From Psychrobacter sp. FME13 (GTDB lineage: Bacteria; Pseudomonadota; Gammaproteobacteria; Pseudomonadales; Moraxellaceae), in the NCBI RefSeq assembly GCF_014861395.1, contig NZ_RRYV01000008.1, positions 1 to 50,251 on the forward strand: a stretch of DNA of 50,251 bases, given 5' to 3'. The notes under the pieces were generated by a model that made no database searches, was not told the DNA's origin, and saw only the letters and a list, made by a program, of their open reading frames with translations. Positions 38,183-46,641 of this stretch are shown piece by piece. Position 1 is the first letter of the stretch; every line of letters begins with the position of its first letter. The translations under genes and the position numbers were made by a program.

Positions 38183-39568
38183 ATGAGCGCTGATTCTATA
38201 AATGACAATACACCTAAATATATGCACGCGGATAAGCTACAAGGCGCTAATAATAGTGACGTTTGTGTGCTGATTGGTCACAGCATTGAAGCCATTGCCA
38301 GTGCCGTGGTGCTAGCAAGCTTAGGTCAGCGCATTCATCTATATGCGGATATGGGTTTATTGACGCAGCAGCTACAGCAATATGGTTTTGAGCATCATTT
38401 GCAAGCGCTTTGGCAAATGTATGAGCAGCAGCAGGTTATTGTTTGTGAAGGTTTGCCAGATAGTGCTGATACCTTAATAAAATACTATGAATCGGCTAGT
38501 TATCATGCTGCTGAGGAACAAAGCGCTGTGGCGCTGTACTGGTTGTTTTTAGACAGTATTAAGTCAATATGGACAGAAGACAGTTGGGTTACGGCTTTTA
38601 ACCATAGTCATCAGCAGTCTTTGCCCGTTATTATGAGCGGTATTGAACCGCTAGGAAAAGTATCAGCATTGGCTCAACGTTTGCAGCGTGCCTGGGTATA
38701 CTATGTGCCGTTTGTATTTTTAAAAGATGGTGATGCATATAGCTCGATGTTAAGTCCCTCATTGTGGTTACTGGGTGAAAAAACAGCAGATAGTAGCCAA
38801 CATTTAGAGATACTAAAATCTATCATGCAGCATGCAAGCGCGTCTCATCATGCTGATATCGCAACGATAGAGTTTGCACGTAGTAGTATCATGGCGATGC
38901 TCGCGACTAGAGTGAGCTTTATGAATGAGATGTCACGCTTGGCTGACAGTCAGCAGGTTGATATCAAACAAGTCAGTCGTATCATGGGCTTGGACGAGCG
39001 TGTCGGTAGCAGTTATTTGCAAGCAGGTTGGGGGTTTGGTGGTAATACGTTACCGACTGAATTGGCTAAGTTGCAGCAATCAAGCCAAACGCACAGCTTA
39101 GATATGCCACTGTTACAGTCTATAATGCATATTAATGAAGACCAAAAAGAGCTAGTTTTCCGTAAATTTTGGCAGTATTTTGATGGTTTTATTGATAATA
39201 AAACCGTGATGATATGGGGTGGTAGTTATAAGGCAGGATCTGGGCGTACGGCCGGTTCAGCCATCCATCCCTTGTTAGCGCTATTGTGGTCTTATAATAT
39301 TCGTACATTGGTTTATAGTGACAATGCACAGGCTGAACTGGCGGCGCTTTATAAACAGCAGCCGTTGTTAGAGTTGATCAACAGTCCATATCAGCAGTTA
39401 GATCAGGCTCAAGCAATCTTTATCATTAGTTGGTCGCCGCGAGACCAGTTAGATGTTGCCAAAATCAATCAGCAAGCCATGCCAGTATTTGATGCGCAAA
39501 ACGCACTGACAAGGATACAAATTAACGGTTTAGTCGGTGACTATATGGGGATTGGGCGTACTAAGTAA
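38183..39568 (+). CDS. UDP-glucose/GDP-mannose dehydrogenase-like protein, probable pseudoenzyme
   Basis: 461 aa with the domain order of UDP-glucose 6-dehydrogenase: an N-terminal Rossmann-like unit (VLIGHSIEAIASAVVLASLGQRIHLYA), a central dimer helix with LATRVSFMNEMSRLAD, and a C-terminal nucleotide domain (MIWGGSYKAGSGRTAGSAIHP). Catalytic residues are replaced: the K-x3-N pair reads R233-x3-M237, and the cysteine of GFGGSCFPKD is T289 in GWGFGGNTLPTE. The glycine-rich GxGYVG loop is also lost. The frame is intact, so this is a conserved-looking protein without the expected activity, perhaps structural or regulatory. AAAAAGG lies seven bases before the ATG. It occupies the ugd place between galU/pgi and the phosphohexomutase. 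Confidence 0.75.
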   Translation: MSADSINDNTPKYMHADKLQGANNSDVCVLIGHSIEAIASAVVLASLGQRIHLYADMGLLTQQLQQYGFEHHLQALWQMYEQQQVIVCEGLPDSADTLIKYYESASYHAAEEQSAVALYWLFLDSIKSIWTEDSWVTAFNHSHQQSLPVIMSGIEPLGKVSALAQRLQRAWVYYVPFVFLKDGDAYSSMLSPSLWLLGEKTADSSQHLEILKSIMQHASASHHADIATIEFARSSIMAMLATRVSFMNEMSRLADSQQVDIKQVSRIMGLDERVGSSYLQAGWGFGGNTLPTELAKLQQSSQTHSLDMPLLQSIMHINEDQKELVFRKFWQYFDGFIDNKTVMIWGGSYKAGSGRTAGSAIHPLLALLWSYNIRTLVYSDNAQAELAALYKQQPLLELINSPYQQLDQAQAIFIISWSPRDQLDVAKINQQAMPVFDAQNALTRIQINGLVGDYMGIGRTK

Positions 39569-39614
39569 ACTTGCTAAAAGTTCTTTTCAAAACAAGCTTC
39601 TTAAAAGTGCTTTT

Positions 39615-39812
39615 AAAAAAAGCTCGTTAGGGCGTGTCCTCATTTAAAAAATGGTGATAAAAATGAGATAAATTGTCGTCAAACAAGGAAAATAGCGCAG
39701 ATAATATCGAGATATTAGTCAGTTATTTGACGCTGTTTGGCAAGATTTAGCCATTTAGATGTCTATCGATTGAATTGAGGACATGCCCTAATATCATTAG
39801 CGAGCTCTTTTT
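39615..39812. terminator. bidirectional terminator split by a MITE-like insertion
   Basis: The left arm AGCTCGTTA (39621-39629, preceded by A-run 39615-39620) and the right arm ATTAGCGAGCT (39796-39806, followed by CTTTTT) are separated by the element at 39630-39788. Removing the element and one TA gives an 11-bp stem, AGCTCGTTAAT-ATC-ATTAGCGAGCT, with one G-U pair and A/T runs on both sides. That is a normal terminator for the converging genes at 38183-39568 and 39863-41353. Confidence 0.75.
39628..39790. mobile_element. MITE-like element with TA-flanked terminal inverted repeats
   Basis: The 159-bp core (39630-39788) is bounded by TA on both sides. The left end reads TAGGGCGTGTCCTCATTT and the right end, reverse-complemented, TAGGGCATGTCCTCAATT, matching at 16 of 18 positions. 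There is no ORF of note. Related sequence occurs at 50113-50197 (inverted) and, degenerate, at 950-1035. TA target duplication and the lack of a transposase suggest a MITE moved by an IS5- or IS630-type transposase elsewhere. The parent IS is not in the window. Confidence 0.78.
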
Positions 39813-39862
39813 GGTTTTTGACTACAAGTATCACTACTTAATACTGGTGTAATAGACACTTT

Positions 39863-41353
39863 TCAGGCTAGCACAGCACCTTGCTCACTTAGCCATGTTT
39901 TTATTTCTTGTATTTTTTTATTTAATAAAGGCTTATCACCACGAGTTTCAATATTTAATCTGATCAGTGGTTCGGTATTTGATGCACGTATATTAAAGCG
40001 CCAATCACCAAAATTCAGACTGAGACCGTCAAGCATCGATTTAGTTGGATTGTCGCTGCTAAATTTTTCCTCAATCGCGCTAATAATCGTCGGCGCATCA
40101 TGGGTGGTGAGACGGAAGTTTAGCTCACCTGAGCTTGGATAGGCTGCAATATAGCCTGTGACCAATTCTGACAAAGTTTTACCCGTAATAGATAATAGCT
40201 CAATAGTGAGCAGCCAAGGAATCATGCCGCTATCACAGTAGCAAAAATCGCGAAAATAATGATGGGCAGACATCTCACCACCATAAACTGCGCCTGAGTC
40301 GCGCATTACTTGCTTGATAAAAGAGTGTCCAGATTTACTAATGACTGCTTTACCATTATGTTCTTTGATAACCGCTTCAGTGTTGTATAGTACTCGTGGA
40401 TCGTAGACGATAGATTCGTTGGGATATTTATTCAAAAATGCTTGAGCGAGCATGCCAACCACATAGCTGCCATCAATAAACTCACCGTTTTCATCAAACA
40501 AAAAGCAGCGATCGAAATCACCATCAAAGGCAATACCAAGGTCGGCTTTATTTTCTAACACCGCTTGCTGGGTAGCCACTCTATTGGCTTCAATCATGGG
40601 GTTGGGGATGCCATTGGGAAAGCTGCCATCAGGAGTGTGATGCAATTTAATGACTTCAATCGGTGTAGCTGCTTGTTTCAGCTTATCAATTAATAGGTCA
40701 ACCACAGGTCCTGCGCTACCATTGCCTGAGTTAATGACTAGCTTGAGCGGCTTTAACTTATCAGTATCGATAAAGGTCATGACATGGTCGATATACGCGC
40801 CTTTATCTGTCAATAATTGTAAGTTTCCTGATTGACTGTCAGTGGTGAATTGCCCTGATTCTGCGAGTGCTTGAATTTCTGCCAGACCATCATCAGCACT
40901 GATAGGTTTTGAGTATTCTTTGACCAGTTTTAAGCCATTATAATTGATGGGGTTGTGACTGGCAGTGACTTCGATACCGCCCAGTGCTTGATAGTGACTG
41001 GTGGCAAAGTAAACCTCTTCAGTGCCTGTCATGCCCAAATCAATCACATCGACACCTGCGTCTATCATGCCTTTGATAGCAGCCTGTTTTAACTGCTCGC
41101 TTGAATGACGAATATCGCTACCAATGACAATCTTAGGTTTTAGTGCTGCCAGTTCATGCGCTTGATTGCTCGCAAGGACAGCATTATAACGCTGGAACAA
41201 AATTTGCGCAAAGGCACGGCCGATACGATAAGCGATGGTTTCATCTAGGTTTACGCCAAGCTCACCGCGAATATCATAAGCTTTGAATGAGCTAATCGTA
41301 ATAGGATTGAATTCAGTTTTTGGCTGATAGCTAATGGTCGCAGAAGTAGACAT
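39863..41353 (-). CDS. manB: phosphomannomutase / phosphoglucomutase
   Basis: Interconverts hexose 1- and 6-phosphates, feeding galU and GDP-mannose routes. 496 aa from the ATG at 41353. An upstream ATG at 41410 adds 19 residues with no homology, and AAGGAA lies upstream of the chosen start. Motifs: FKAYDIRGELGVNLDE, the phosphoserine loop TASHNPINYNGLKLV, metal-binding DGDFDRCFLFD, the SKSGHSFIKQ and GGEMSAHHYF sugar-binding loops, and the phosphate-binding RASNTEPLIRLNIE. This is the AlgC/ManB alpha-phosphohexomutase family. Specificity for mannose or glucose cannot be decided. Confidence 0.94.
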   Translation of the reverse strand: MSTSATISYQPKTEFNPITISSFKAYDIRGELGVNLDETIAYRIGRAFAQILFQRYNAVLASNQAHELAALKPKIVIGSDIRHSSEQLKQAAIKGMIDAGVDVIDLGMTGTEEVYFATSHYQALGGIEVTASHNPINYNGLKLVKEYSKPISADDGLAEIQALAESGQFTTDSQSGNLQLLTDKGAYIDHVMTFIDTDKLKPLKLVINSGNGSAGPVVDLLIDKLKQAATPIEVIKLHHTPDGSFPNGIPNPMIEANRVATQQAVLENKADLGIAFDGDFDRCFLFDENGEFIDGSYVVGMLAQAFLNKYPNESIVYDPRVLYNTEAVIKEHNGKAVISKSGHSFIKQVMRDSGAVYGGEMSAHHYFRDFCYCDSGMIPWLLTIELLSITGKTLSELVTGYIAAYPSSGELNFRLTTHDAPTIISAIEEKFSSDNPTKSMLDGLSLNFGDWRFNIRASNTEPLIRLNIETRGDKPLLNKKIQEIKTWLSEQGAVLA

Positions 41354-41492
41354 AATGGTAAAAATTCCTTGCGCGTGAGCGGTGGCAACATAATAAAATA
41401 GATAGCACAATTATAGGCCAATTAGCTTTCAATGATACACTGACTATGAGATGAATCGGTAAACATCACATAAAATGATAAGAGCAGCCCTT

Positions 41493-42359
41493 ATGAGTAT
41501 TTCAAATAACACCACCACCATGCCTACACCTGTACAAGGAACACCAGAAGCCACAGGCCAGCTTCATGATTTGTTGGCATTGATGGCACGGTTACGCATC
41601 GACTGCCCGTGGGATAAAAAACAAAGCAATCATAGCCTCATTCCGTATGCTATTGAAGAAGCGTATGAGCTGGGTGAGGCGGTACAAAGTGATGATGATG
41701 AAGACATCAAAGGTGAGCTTGGTGATGTACTGCTGCAAGTTGTCTTTCATTGCCAAATGTATGCCGAACAAGGTCGCTTTGATATGAGTGATGTGATCAC
41801 CACTTTGCAAGAGAAGTTGATTCGCCGTCACCCACATGTGTTTGAGGCCGAAACGCTTACAGATGATGCAGCGGTAAAAACACGCTGGGATGAAATCAAG
41901 GCAGAAGAAAAGCAAGCACGAGAGGCACGCGGCAAACCTAAGCATCGGTTGGATAATATCAAGGCGGGCAGTGCGTTAATGCAGGCACAAGATGTACAGA
42001 AACAGGCGTCAAAACTGGGATTTGATTGGGAAGGCATAGCAGGGGCATTTGAAAAACTGGATGAAGAAGTTGCTGAGTTAAAGGCTGAGACTGTTGCTAA
42101 GTCCAAAGAACAAATGAAAAACAATATTAAAGATATTGAAAAAGAAATGGGGGATTGTATGTTTGCCCTAGTCAATGTCGCACGAAAATTGAACCTTGAT
42201 GCAGAAACAGCAGCTTTGACGTGTGTGCATAAATTTAAGTCACGGTTTGGCTATATTGAGGATCAGTTAGCTATCGCTGGTAAACGTCTAGAAGACAGTG
42301 ACATAACCGAAATGGACGCATTATGGGAAGCGGCGAAACAACATGAACGCTCATCATAA
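41493..42359 (+). CDS. mazG: nucleoside triphosphate pyrophosphohydrolase
   Basis: Hydrolyses (d)NTPs to monophosphates and pyrophosphate, a house-cleaning enzyme also linked to ppGpp control. About 288 aa with two MazG domains. The first (about 25-140) has CPWDKKQSNHSLIPYAIEEAYEL and GELGDVLLQVVFH. The second (about 185-270) has LDEEVAEL and KEMGDCMFALVNVARKL, the EExxE/ExxD metal sites. I prefer the ATG at 41493, which has AAGAG upstream. The ATG at 41475 is an alternative. The downstream comEA-like gene overlaps its 3' end by 17 nt. Confidence 0.95.
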   Translation: MSISNNTTTMPTPVQGTPEATGQLHDLLALMARLRIDCPWDKKQSNHSLIPYAIEEAYELGEAVQSDDDEDIKGELGDVLLQVVFHCQMYAEQGRFDMSDVITTLQEKLIRRHPHVFEAETLTDDAAVKTRWDEIKAEEKQAREARGKPKHRLDNIKAGSALMQAQDVQKQASKLGFDWEGIAGAFEKLDEEVAELKAETVAKSKEQMKNNIKDIEKEMGDCMFALVNVARKLNLDAETAALTCVHKFKSRFGYIEDQLAIAGKRLEDSDITEMDALWEAAKQHERSS

Positions 42360-42732
42360 CGCTGCTTTTATGCATTTAGATTTTGTTGGCTTATTCAAGG
42401 CTGCTGTTTTAGGCTGCGCTTTGGCTATTGTAATGCCCAATAGTGTGCATGCAGCGCCCTGTTTTGATGACCCTCAACGTGCCTATGAATATCTATTGGC
42501 ACAAGAGGATGCCAAAATGCAGTCCCGTGAGCAAGCTATCGTCAATATCAATCGTGCTAGCGAAGGCGAGTTGGTGTCGCTAGATGGTATCGGTAGTAGT
42601 AAAGCGCAGGCGATAATTTTATATCGTGAGATGTTTGGTGGTTTTATCACTATCGATGAATTATCGAAAGTTAAAGGCATCGGTGAAAAAACAGTTGAAA
42701 AGAATAGAGAGCGTTTAAGTGTACAGGATTAA
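42343..42732 (+). CDS. comEA: ComEA-family helix-hairpin-helix protein
   Basis: 129 aa. The N-terminal hydrophobic segment (about 17-34, FKAAVLGCALAIVMPNSVHA) looks like a signal peptide cleaved after VHA. The C-terminal 60 residues form two helix-hairpin-helix units, INRASEGELVSLDGIGSSKAQAI and IDELSKVKGIGEKTVEKNRERL. Such proteins bind DNA in the periplasm during natural transformation. This fits the known competence of Psychrobacter relatives, although short ComEA-like proteins also exist without a tested role. It overlaps the end of mazG, so translation is probably coupled. Confidence 0.85.
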   Translation: MNAHHNAAFMHLDFVGLFKAAVLGCALAIVMPNSVHAAPCFDDPQRAYEYLLAQEDAKMQSREQAIVNINRASEGELVSLDGIGSSKAQAIILYREMFGGFITIDELSKVKGIGEKTVEKNRERLSVQD

Positions 42733-42840
42733 TGACCCTATTCTGTATTAATTAACCCCGATATTGACAAAATAGCACGTAAGTAACTGTCATAACACAC
42801 CTACCACGTGCAAAATTTGTTAAACTAGTGAGTACATCCG

Positions 42841-42865
42841 CCTGATAAACGCTGTGTTCATCAGG
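42841..42865 (+). promoter_or_regulatory. leader hairpin upstream of pcnB
   Basis: CCTGATAAAC (42841-42850) pairs with GTTCATCAGG (42856-42865) with one A-C mismatch around a 5-nt loop. It ends about 20 nt before the GAGGAG ribosome site of pcnB and has no T-run. It may be a leader structure, and nothing more can be said. Confidence 0.35.
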
Positions 42866-42898
42866 GGTGGTCAAAGAATACCGGCGAGGAGTAGATGC

Positions 42899-45061
42899 AT
42901 GGCCGAGCGTGCCGCCAAGCAGTTAGAACTGAATAAATCTGAATTACCCAATTCCATTACTGAAGTAATTGCCACTTTAACCCGAGCTGGGTTTGACGCT
43001 TATATCGTCGGTGGTGGTGTGCGCGATACCTTATTGGGTCTGCGTCCAAAAGACTTTGACGCTGTCACCGATGCCAAGCCGCATGAAATAAAAGACGTTT
43101 TTGGTAAGCGCTGCCGCATTATCGGCCGTCGCTTTCAGTTGGCACATGTGTATTCAGGTCGTGAGTTAATAGAGGTTGCAACCTTTCGTGGCCCACCAAC
43201 CAATGATGCCAATACCAACCAAGATGGTATGATTTTACGCGACAATGTTTGGGGTGACATCAAACAAGATTTCTCTCGTCGTGATTTTTCTATCAACGCG
43301 CTCTATTATCAACCACTTAAAGGTGTGGTTCATGATTTTTGTGGTGCGCTTGATGATATTGATAACAAAATCATTCGTCTATTGGGTAATGCGCCCGTGC
43401 GTATTGAAGAAGATCCAGTACGTTTGTTACGTGCGTTGCGTTTTAAGGCCAAACTTGGTTTTGAGTTTGATGATGCATTGGCTGACCAGTTTCATGATGG
43501 TAATTGGGCATTACTTGAGCAAATATCTCCGCATCGTCTTTATGATGAAACACAGAAGATGTTTACGGGTGGCTATTTAGTACCATTGTTACCGTTATTA
43601 TTTGAGTCAGGTGCGATAGATAGCTTAATCGTCTATCCGCCAGCTGAGCCAAGTGCGCTCGTCAAGCAAGTGGCGATCAATACGGATAAACGTATTGCGG
43701 CGGGTAAAAGTATTAACCCTGCATTCTTTTATGCGGCGCTATTATGGGAAAATTACCTGCATCAGTTGGCAAAAGCCAAAAAGCGCAATATGCCATTTGC
43801 TGAAGCGCAGATGAATGCTGCTGTTAAAGTCATTGATCGTCAACGTATTAAGACGGCGATTCCTAAGTTTGCTGAGCAGTTTATCCGAGATATTTGGATA
43901 TTGCAGCCGAAACTTGCAGCCCCGCGTAGCAAGCAAATCGCGCAGTTATCTGAACATCCACGTTTCCGCGCAGGTTTTGATTTCTTGCTATTGCGTGAAC
44001 AGTGCGGTGATGCTGAACATCCATTATCAGAGTCAACCAATGGTATGGGTGAGTGGTGGCAGACGTATCAGGCATTGTCTGTACAAGAACAGCAGCAAGC
44101 GGTTGATGAGTTTGATGAAAATATTCGCCGCGGTGCTTACAAACAACCACAGCGTGGTCGCGGGCGAAATCGCCAAAAGTCAGAGTCAAATATGACTGAC
44201 AACGCAGCATCTCAGCAAAGTAAAGCACAGACAAATAAAGCCAATGACAGTACTAAGCAAGGTGGCAATGATCAATTGGTGGTAAATGATCCGTCTAATA
44301 TCCCATCGCGTCGCCGCCGTGCGGCCAGTCAATCTACGGTGACTAAACAGGCTGTTGGCAATCAAGACTACAACAAACAGCAAGTAAAACAAGACAGCAA
44401 TGAGCTTGCCCAGCTACAGCAGTTATCTCTTGCCAATAGTAATCAAGGTTCTAGTAAAAAGCATCACTCTAAACCTGCACCATTATTTGTCATCGAACAC
44501 GAAAGTGTGGTGCCACCATTACAAAAGCAGCTATCAGTTGATGATAAGCCTAAGCGTACTAAGCGCGCGGCTGAAAAAACTGTACAGAAGCAAGAGGTGA
44601 CGCTGGATACTGAACACTCAAGTCGTGTTCGTTCAAATAGTAAACAGCAGAATAAGACTGCGCCATCAGAGGAGAATTCATCACCTACCAAAGCAAATAT
44701 AACTCGTTCGATAGCCAGATCGCCTGCGCTAGTCAGTATGAACAACGAGCCAATTCCGTATAAGCGTCGCCGTCGTGAGCCTACTGTAGAGCTGGCAAGC
44801 AATGATGAAAGCGTAGAAATACCGACTGTAGAAAAAGCGCCAAAAGTCGCTAAGACGTACGCGAAAAAAGTGCCGAAATCTACCGATTCGTCTACTGATA
44901 CAGCAGTTTCTGACGCTAAAAAACCTACTCAAGCAGTGAAAAGAAAATCAGCGAGTAGTAAAGCTGGTAGTAGCCAAGCGATCTCTGGTGTATTGAGCAA
45001 TGATAAAGGCCCTGTACCATCGAAGCGCCGTCGTCGTCAGCCCAGTACGGAAAATGTGTAA
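42899..45061 (+). CDS. pcnB: poly(A) polymerase I with long basic disordered tail
   Basis: Adds 3' poly(A) tails that promote RNA decay. Residues about 1-430 match the class II nucleotidyltransferase family: AYIVGGGVRDTLLGLRPKDFDAVTDA (catalytic acidic pair), GRRFQLAHVYSG, RRDFSINALYY, and DPVRLLRALRFKAKLGFEF for the neck. The chosen ATG at 42899 has GAGGAG seven bases upstream, and the longer GTG start at 42854 adds non-homologous residues. At 720 aa it is much longer than E. coli PcnB (about 465). The extra 280 residues are low-complexity, rich in S, K, Q and N, with three spaced RRRR motifs. folK follows directly. Confidence 0.93.
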   Translation: MAERAAKQLELNKSELPNSITEVIATLTRAGFDAYIVGGGVRDTLLGLRPKDFDAVTDAKPHEIKDVFGKRCRIIGRRFQLAHVYSGRELIEVATFRGPPTNDANTNQDGMILRDNVWGDIKQDFSRRDFSINALYYQPLKGVVHDFCGALDDIDNKIIRLLGNAPVRIEEDPVRLLRALRFKAKLGFEFDDALADQFHDGNWALLEQISPHRLYDETQKMFTGGYLVPLLPLLFESGAIDSLIVYPPAEPSALVKQVAINTDKRIAAGKSINPAFFYAALLWENYLHQLAKAKKRNMPFAEAQMNAAVKVIDRQRIKTAIPKFAEQFIRDIWILQPKLAAPRSKQIAQLSEHPRFRAGFDFLLLREQCGDAEHPLSESTNGMGEWWQTYQALSVQEQQQAVDEFDENIRRGAYKQPQRGRGRNRQKSESNMTDNAASQQSKAQTNKANDSTKQGGNDQLVVNDPSNIPSRRRRAASQSTVTKQAVGNQDYNKQQVKQDSNELAQLQQLSLANSNQGSSKKHHSKPAPLFVIEHESVVPPLQKQLSVDDKPKRTKRAAEKTVQKQEVTLDTEHSSRVRSNSKQQNKTAPSEENSSPTKANITRSIARSPALVSMNNEPIPYKRRRREPTVELASNDESVEIPTVEKAPKVAKTYAKKVPKSTDSSTDTAVSDAKKPTQAVKRKSASSKAGSSQAISGVLSNDKGPVPSKRRRRQPSTENV

Positions 45062-45062
45062 T

Positions 45063-45587
45063 ATGAATCACAGTGCTGATAATACTCATTGGATAACCTG
45101 CTACGTCGGTTTGGGTAGTAATTTGACCAATGAGTTAGGCTCACCTATAGAGCATTTGCAGCAAGCGATTACAAGTATGCAGATGCATCAGGACATACGG
45201 AATGTGCGTGTTTCGTCATATTATGCATCCGCTCCTATGGGGCCACAAGATCAGCCTGATTTTGTCAATGCGGTTGCTGGTTTTGAGACGAGGTTACCCG
45301 CGTTTGAGTTACTCGCATTTTGCCAACAGCTAGAAGCAGAGGCCAAGCGGACCCGCCTACGACATTGGGGCGAGCGTAGTCTTGATGTCGATATTTTGTT
45401 ATATGGCGACGCCAAAATTGTAGAGCCACAGCTAACCATACCGCATGTTGGATTGACTGAGCGTAATTTTGTACTGATACCGCTACAAGAGTTGGATCCA
45501 AACTTGGTTATTACAGGTACGTCGATCGGCGATTATCCGCAGAGTTCCGATTGGACAGGCTTAAAATCATTATCAAGCGGTAGCTGA
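45063..45587 (+). CDS. folK: 2-amino-4-hydroxy-6-hydroxymethyldihydropteridine pyrophosphokinase
   Basis: Transfers pyrophosphate from ATP to 6-hydroxymethyl-dihydropterin in folate synthesis. 174 aa, usual size. It shows YVGLGSNLTNELGSPIEHLQQA at the N-terminus, YYASAPMGPQDQPDFVNAVAG, and the signature RHWGERSLDVDILLYGD. I start at 45063, immediately after the pcnB stop (TAATATG). An in-frame start inside pcnB at 45000 lacks homology. The pcnB-folK-panB-panC order is common in gammaproteobacteria. Confidence 0.96.
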   Translation: MNHSADNTHWITCYVGLGSNLTNELGSPIEHLQQAITSMQMHQDIRNVRVSSYYASAPMGPQDQPDFVNAVAGFETRLPAFELLAFCQQLEAEAKRTRLRHWGERSLDVDILLYGDAKIVEPQLTIPHVGLTERNFVLIPLQELDPNLVITGTSIGDYPQSSDWTGLKSLSSGS

Positions 45588-45627
45588 TTTTTCTAACTCT
45601 ATATAGGCGATCCACTATAAAAAAACA

Positions 45628-45702
45628 GCGATACGGGTTACATTTTGCGCGGCATCTGTCTGCGTAGGCACAGCAAGCAAGAAAAATGTATCTCTGTATC
45701 GC
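45628..45702. repeat. structured inverted repeat between folK and panB
   Basis: GCGATAC-GGGT-TACATTTT (45628-45646) pairs with AAAATGTA-TCTCT-GTATCGC (45683-45702) through two perfect stems of 7 and 8 bp around an internal loop. A 36-nt apical part is richer in G and C than the surroundings. There is no T-run. It looks like a palindromic intergenic repeat unit or a leader fold for panBC. Confidence 0.5.
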
Positions 45703-45804
45703 GTGGCCGTATTTGTATCTCTTTTATTTAGGACTGACTATACAGCTGTTAGAGCTATTGATCGGTAAAAGCCTTAATCATTAAAAGTATTAATTGAGGG
45801 TCAT

Positions 45805-46605
45805 ATGACGACGTTATCTACGTTAAACAAATTCAAAAAAGACGGTACCAAGTTTACTTGTTTAACCTGCTATGACTCTATGTTTGCGCGGATGATGAAT
45901 AAGGCAGAAATTGATACTATCTTAGTTGGTGATAGTTTGGGTATGGTCGTGCAAGGGCATGACTCAACACTACCTGTGACAGTTGACGATATGGCTTATC
46001 ATACGGCCAATATTGCTCGCAGCAATAACCATGCACTCATCTTATCTGATCTACCATTTATGAGTTATGTGACGTTATCAGAAGCGGTTTCTAATAGTCG
46101 AAAGCTGATGCAAGCAGGTGCGCATGTGATCAAAATTGAAGGTGGTAGCGAGCTTTGTGAATTGGTTACGACTTTAGCGCAAGCGGGTACGCCAACTTGT
46201 GTACATCTTGGCTTAACACCGCAGTCGGTCAACGTGTTTGGTGGTTACAAAATCCAAGGCCGTGGTGACGAAGCAGCGGACAAACTGCTTGCTGATGCCG
46301 AAGCAGTGGTGGCTGCAGGTGCTGCATTGTTAGTGTTGGAATGTGTGCCTGCTGAGCTTGCTAAAGCAGTAACGCAAGCCGTTGCCGTGCCCGTTATAGG
46401 TATTGGCGCAGGTGCAGATACTGACGGTCAAGTGTTGGTCATGCATGACATGCTCGGTATGGTTCACGGGCGTGTGCCGCGCTTTGTCCATGACTTCCTA
46501 ACCGATGAGCGCAATAGTGCGCACAGTATCGAGGGTGCTTTTGCGCTTTACCAGCAGTCAGTACGTGATGGCAGTTTCCCACAGGAGCAGCATCAGTTTA
46601 GCTAA
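45805..46605 (+). CDS. panB: 3-methyl-2-oxobutanoate hydroxymethyltransferase
   Basis: First committed step of pantothenate (CoA) synthesis: adds a hydroxymethyl group from methylene-tetrahydrofolate to ketoisovalerate, giving ketopantoate. 266 aa. Motifs include LTCYDSMFARMMNKAEIDTILVGDSLG, the metal-binding DSTLPVTVDDMAYHT, IKIEGG, HLGLTPQSVNVFGGYKIQGR and VPVIGIGAGADTDGQVLVMHDMLG. TTGAGGGTCAT gives a good ribosome site. panC starts 36 nt downstream. Confidence 0.97.
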   Translation: MTTLSTLNKFKKDGTKFTCLTCYDSMFARMMNKAEIDTILVGDSLGMVVQGHDSTLPVTVDDMAYHTANIARSNNHALILSDLPFMSYVTLSEAVSNSRKLMQAGAHVIKIEGGSELCELVTTLAQAGTPTCVHLGLTPQSVNVFGGYKIQGRGDEAADKLLADAEAVVAAGAALLVLECVPAELAKAVTQAVAVPVIGIGAGADTDGQVLVMHDMLGMVHGRVPRFVHDFLTDERNSAHSIEGAFALYQQSVRDGSFPQEQHQFS

Positions 46606-46641
46606 CTTTATTTAAGATTATAGATAAAAGAATACTTCATC

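Noticed and set aside
39628..39790. Reading the 159-bp element as a small RNA gene or CRISPR-like unit
   Set aside because: Terminal inverted repeats with TA duplication and a reconstructable empty site fit a transposable element better.
44186..44932. Several antisense ORFs opposite the pcnB tail
   Set aside because: They mirror the low-complexity coding strand and lack start signals.
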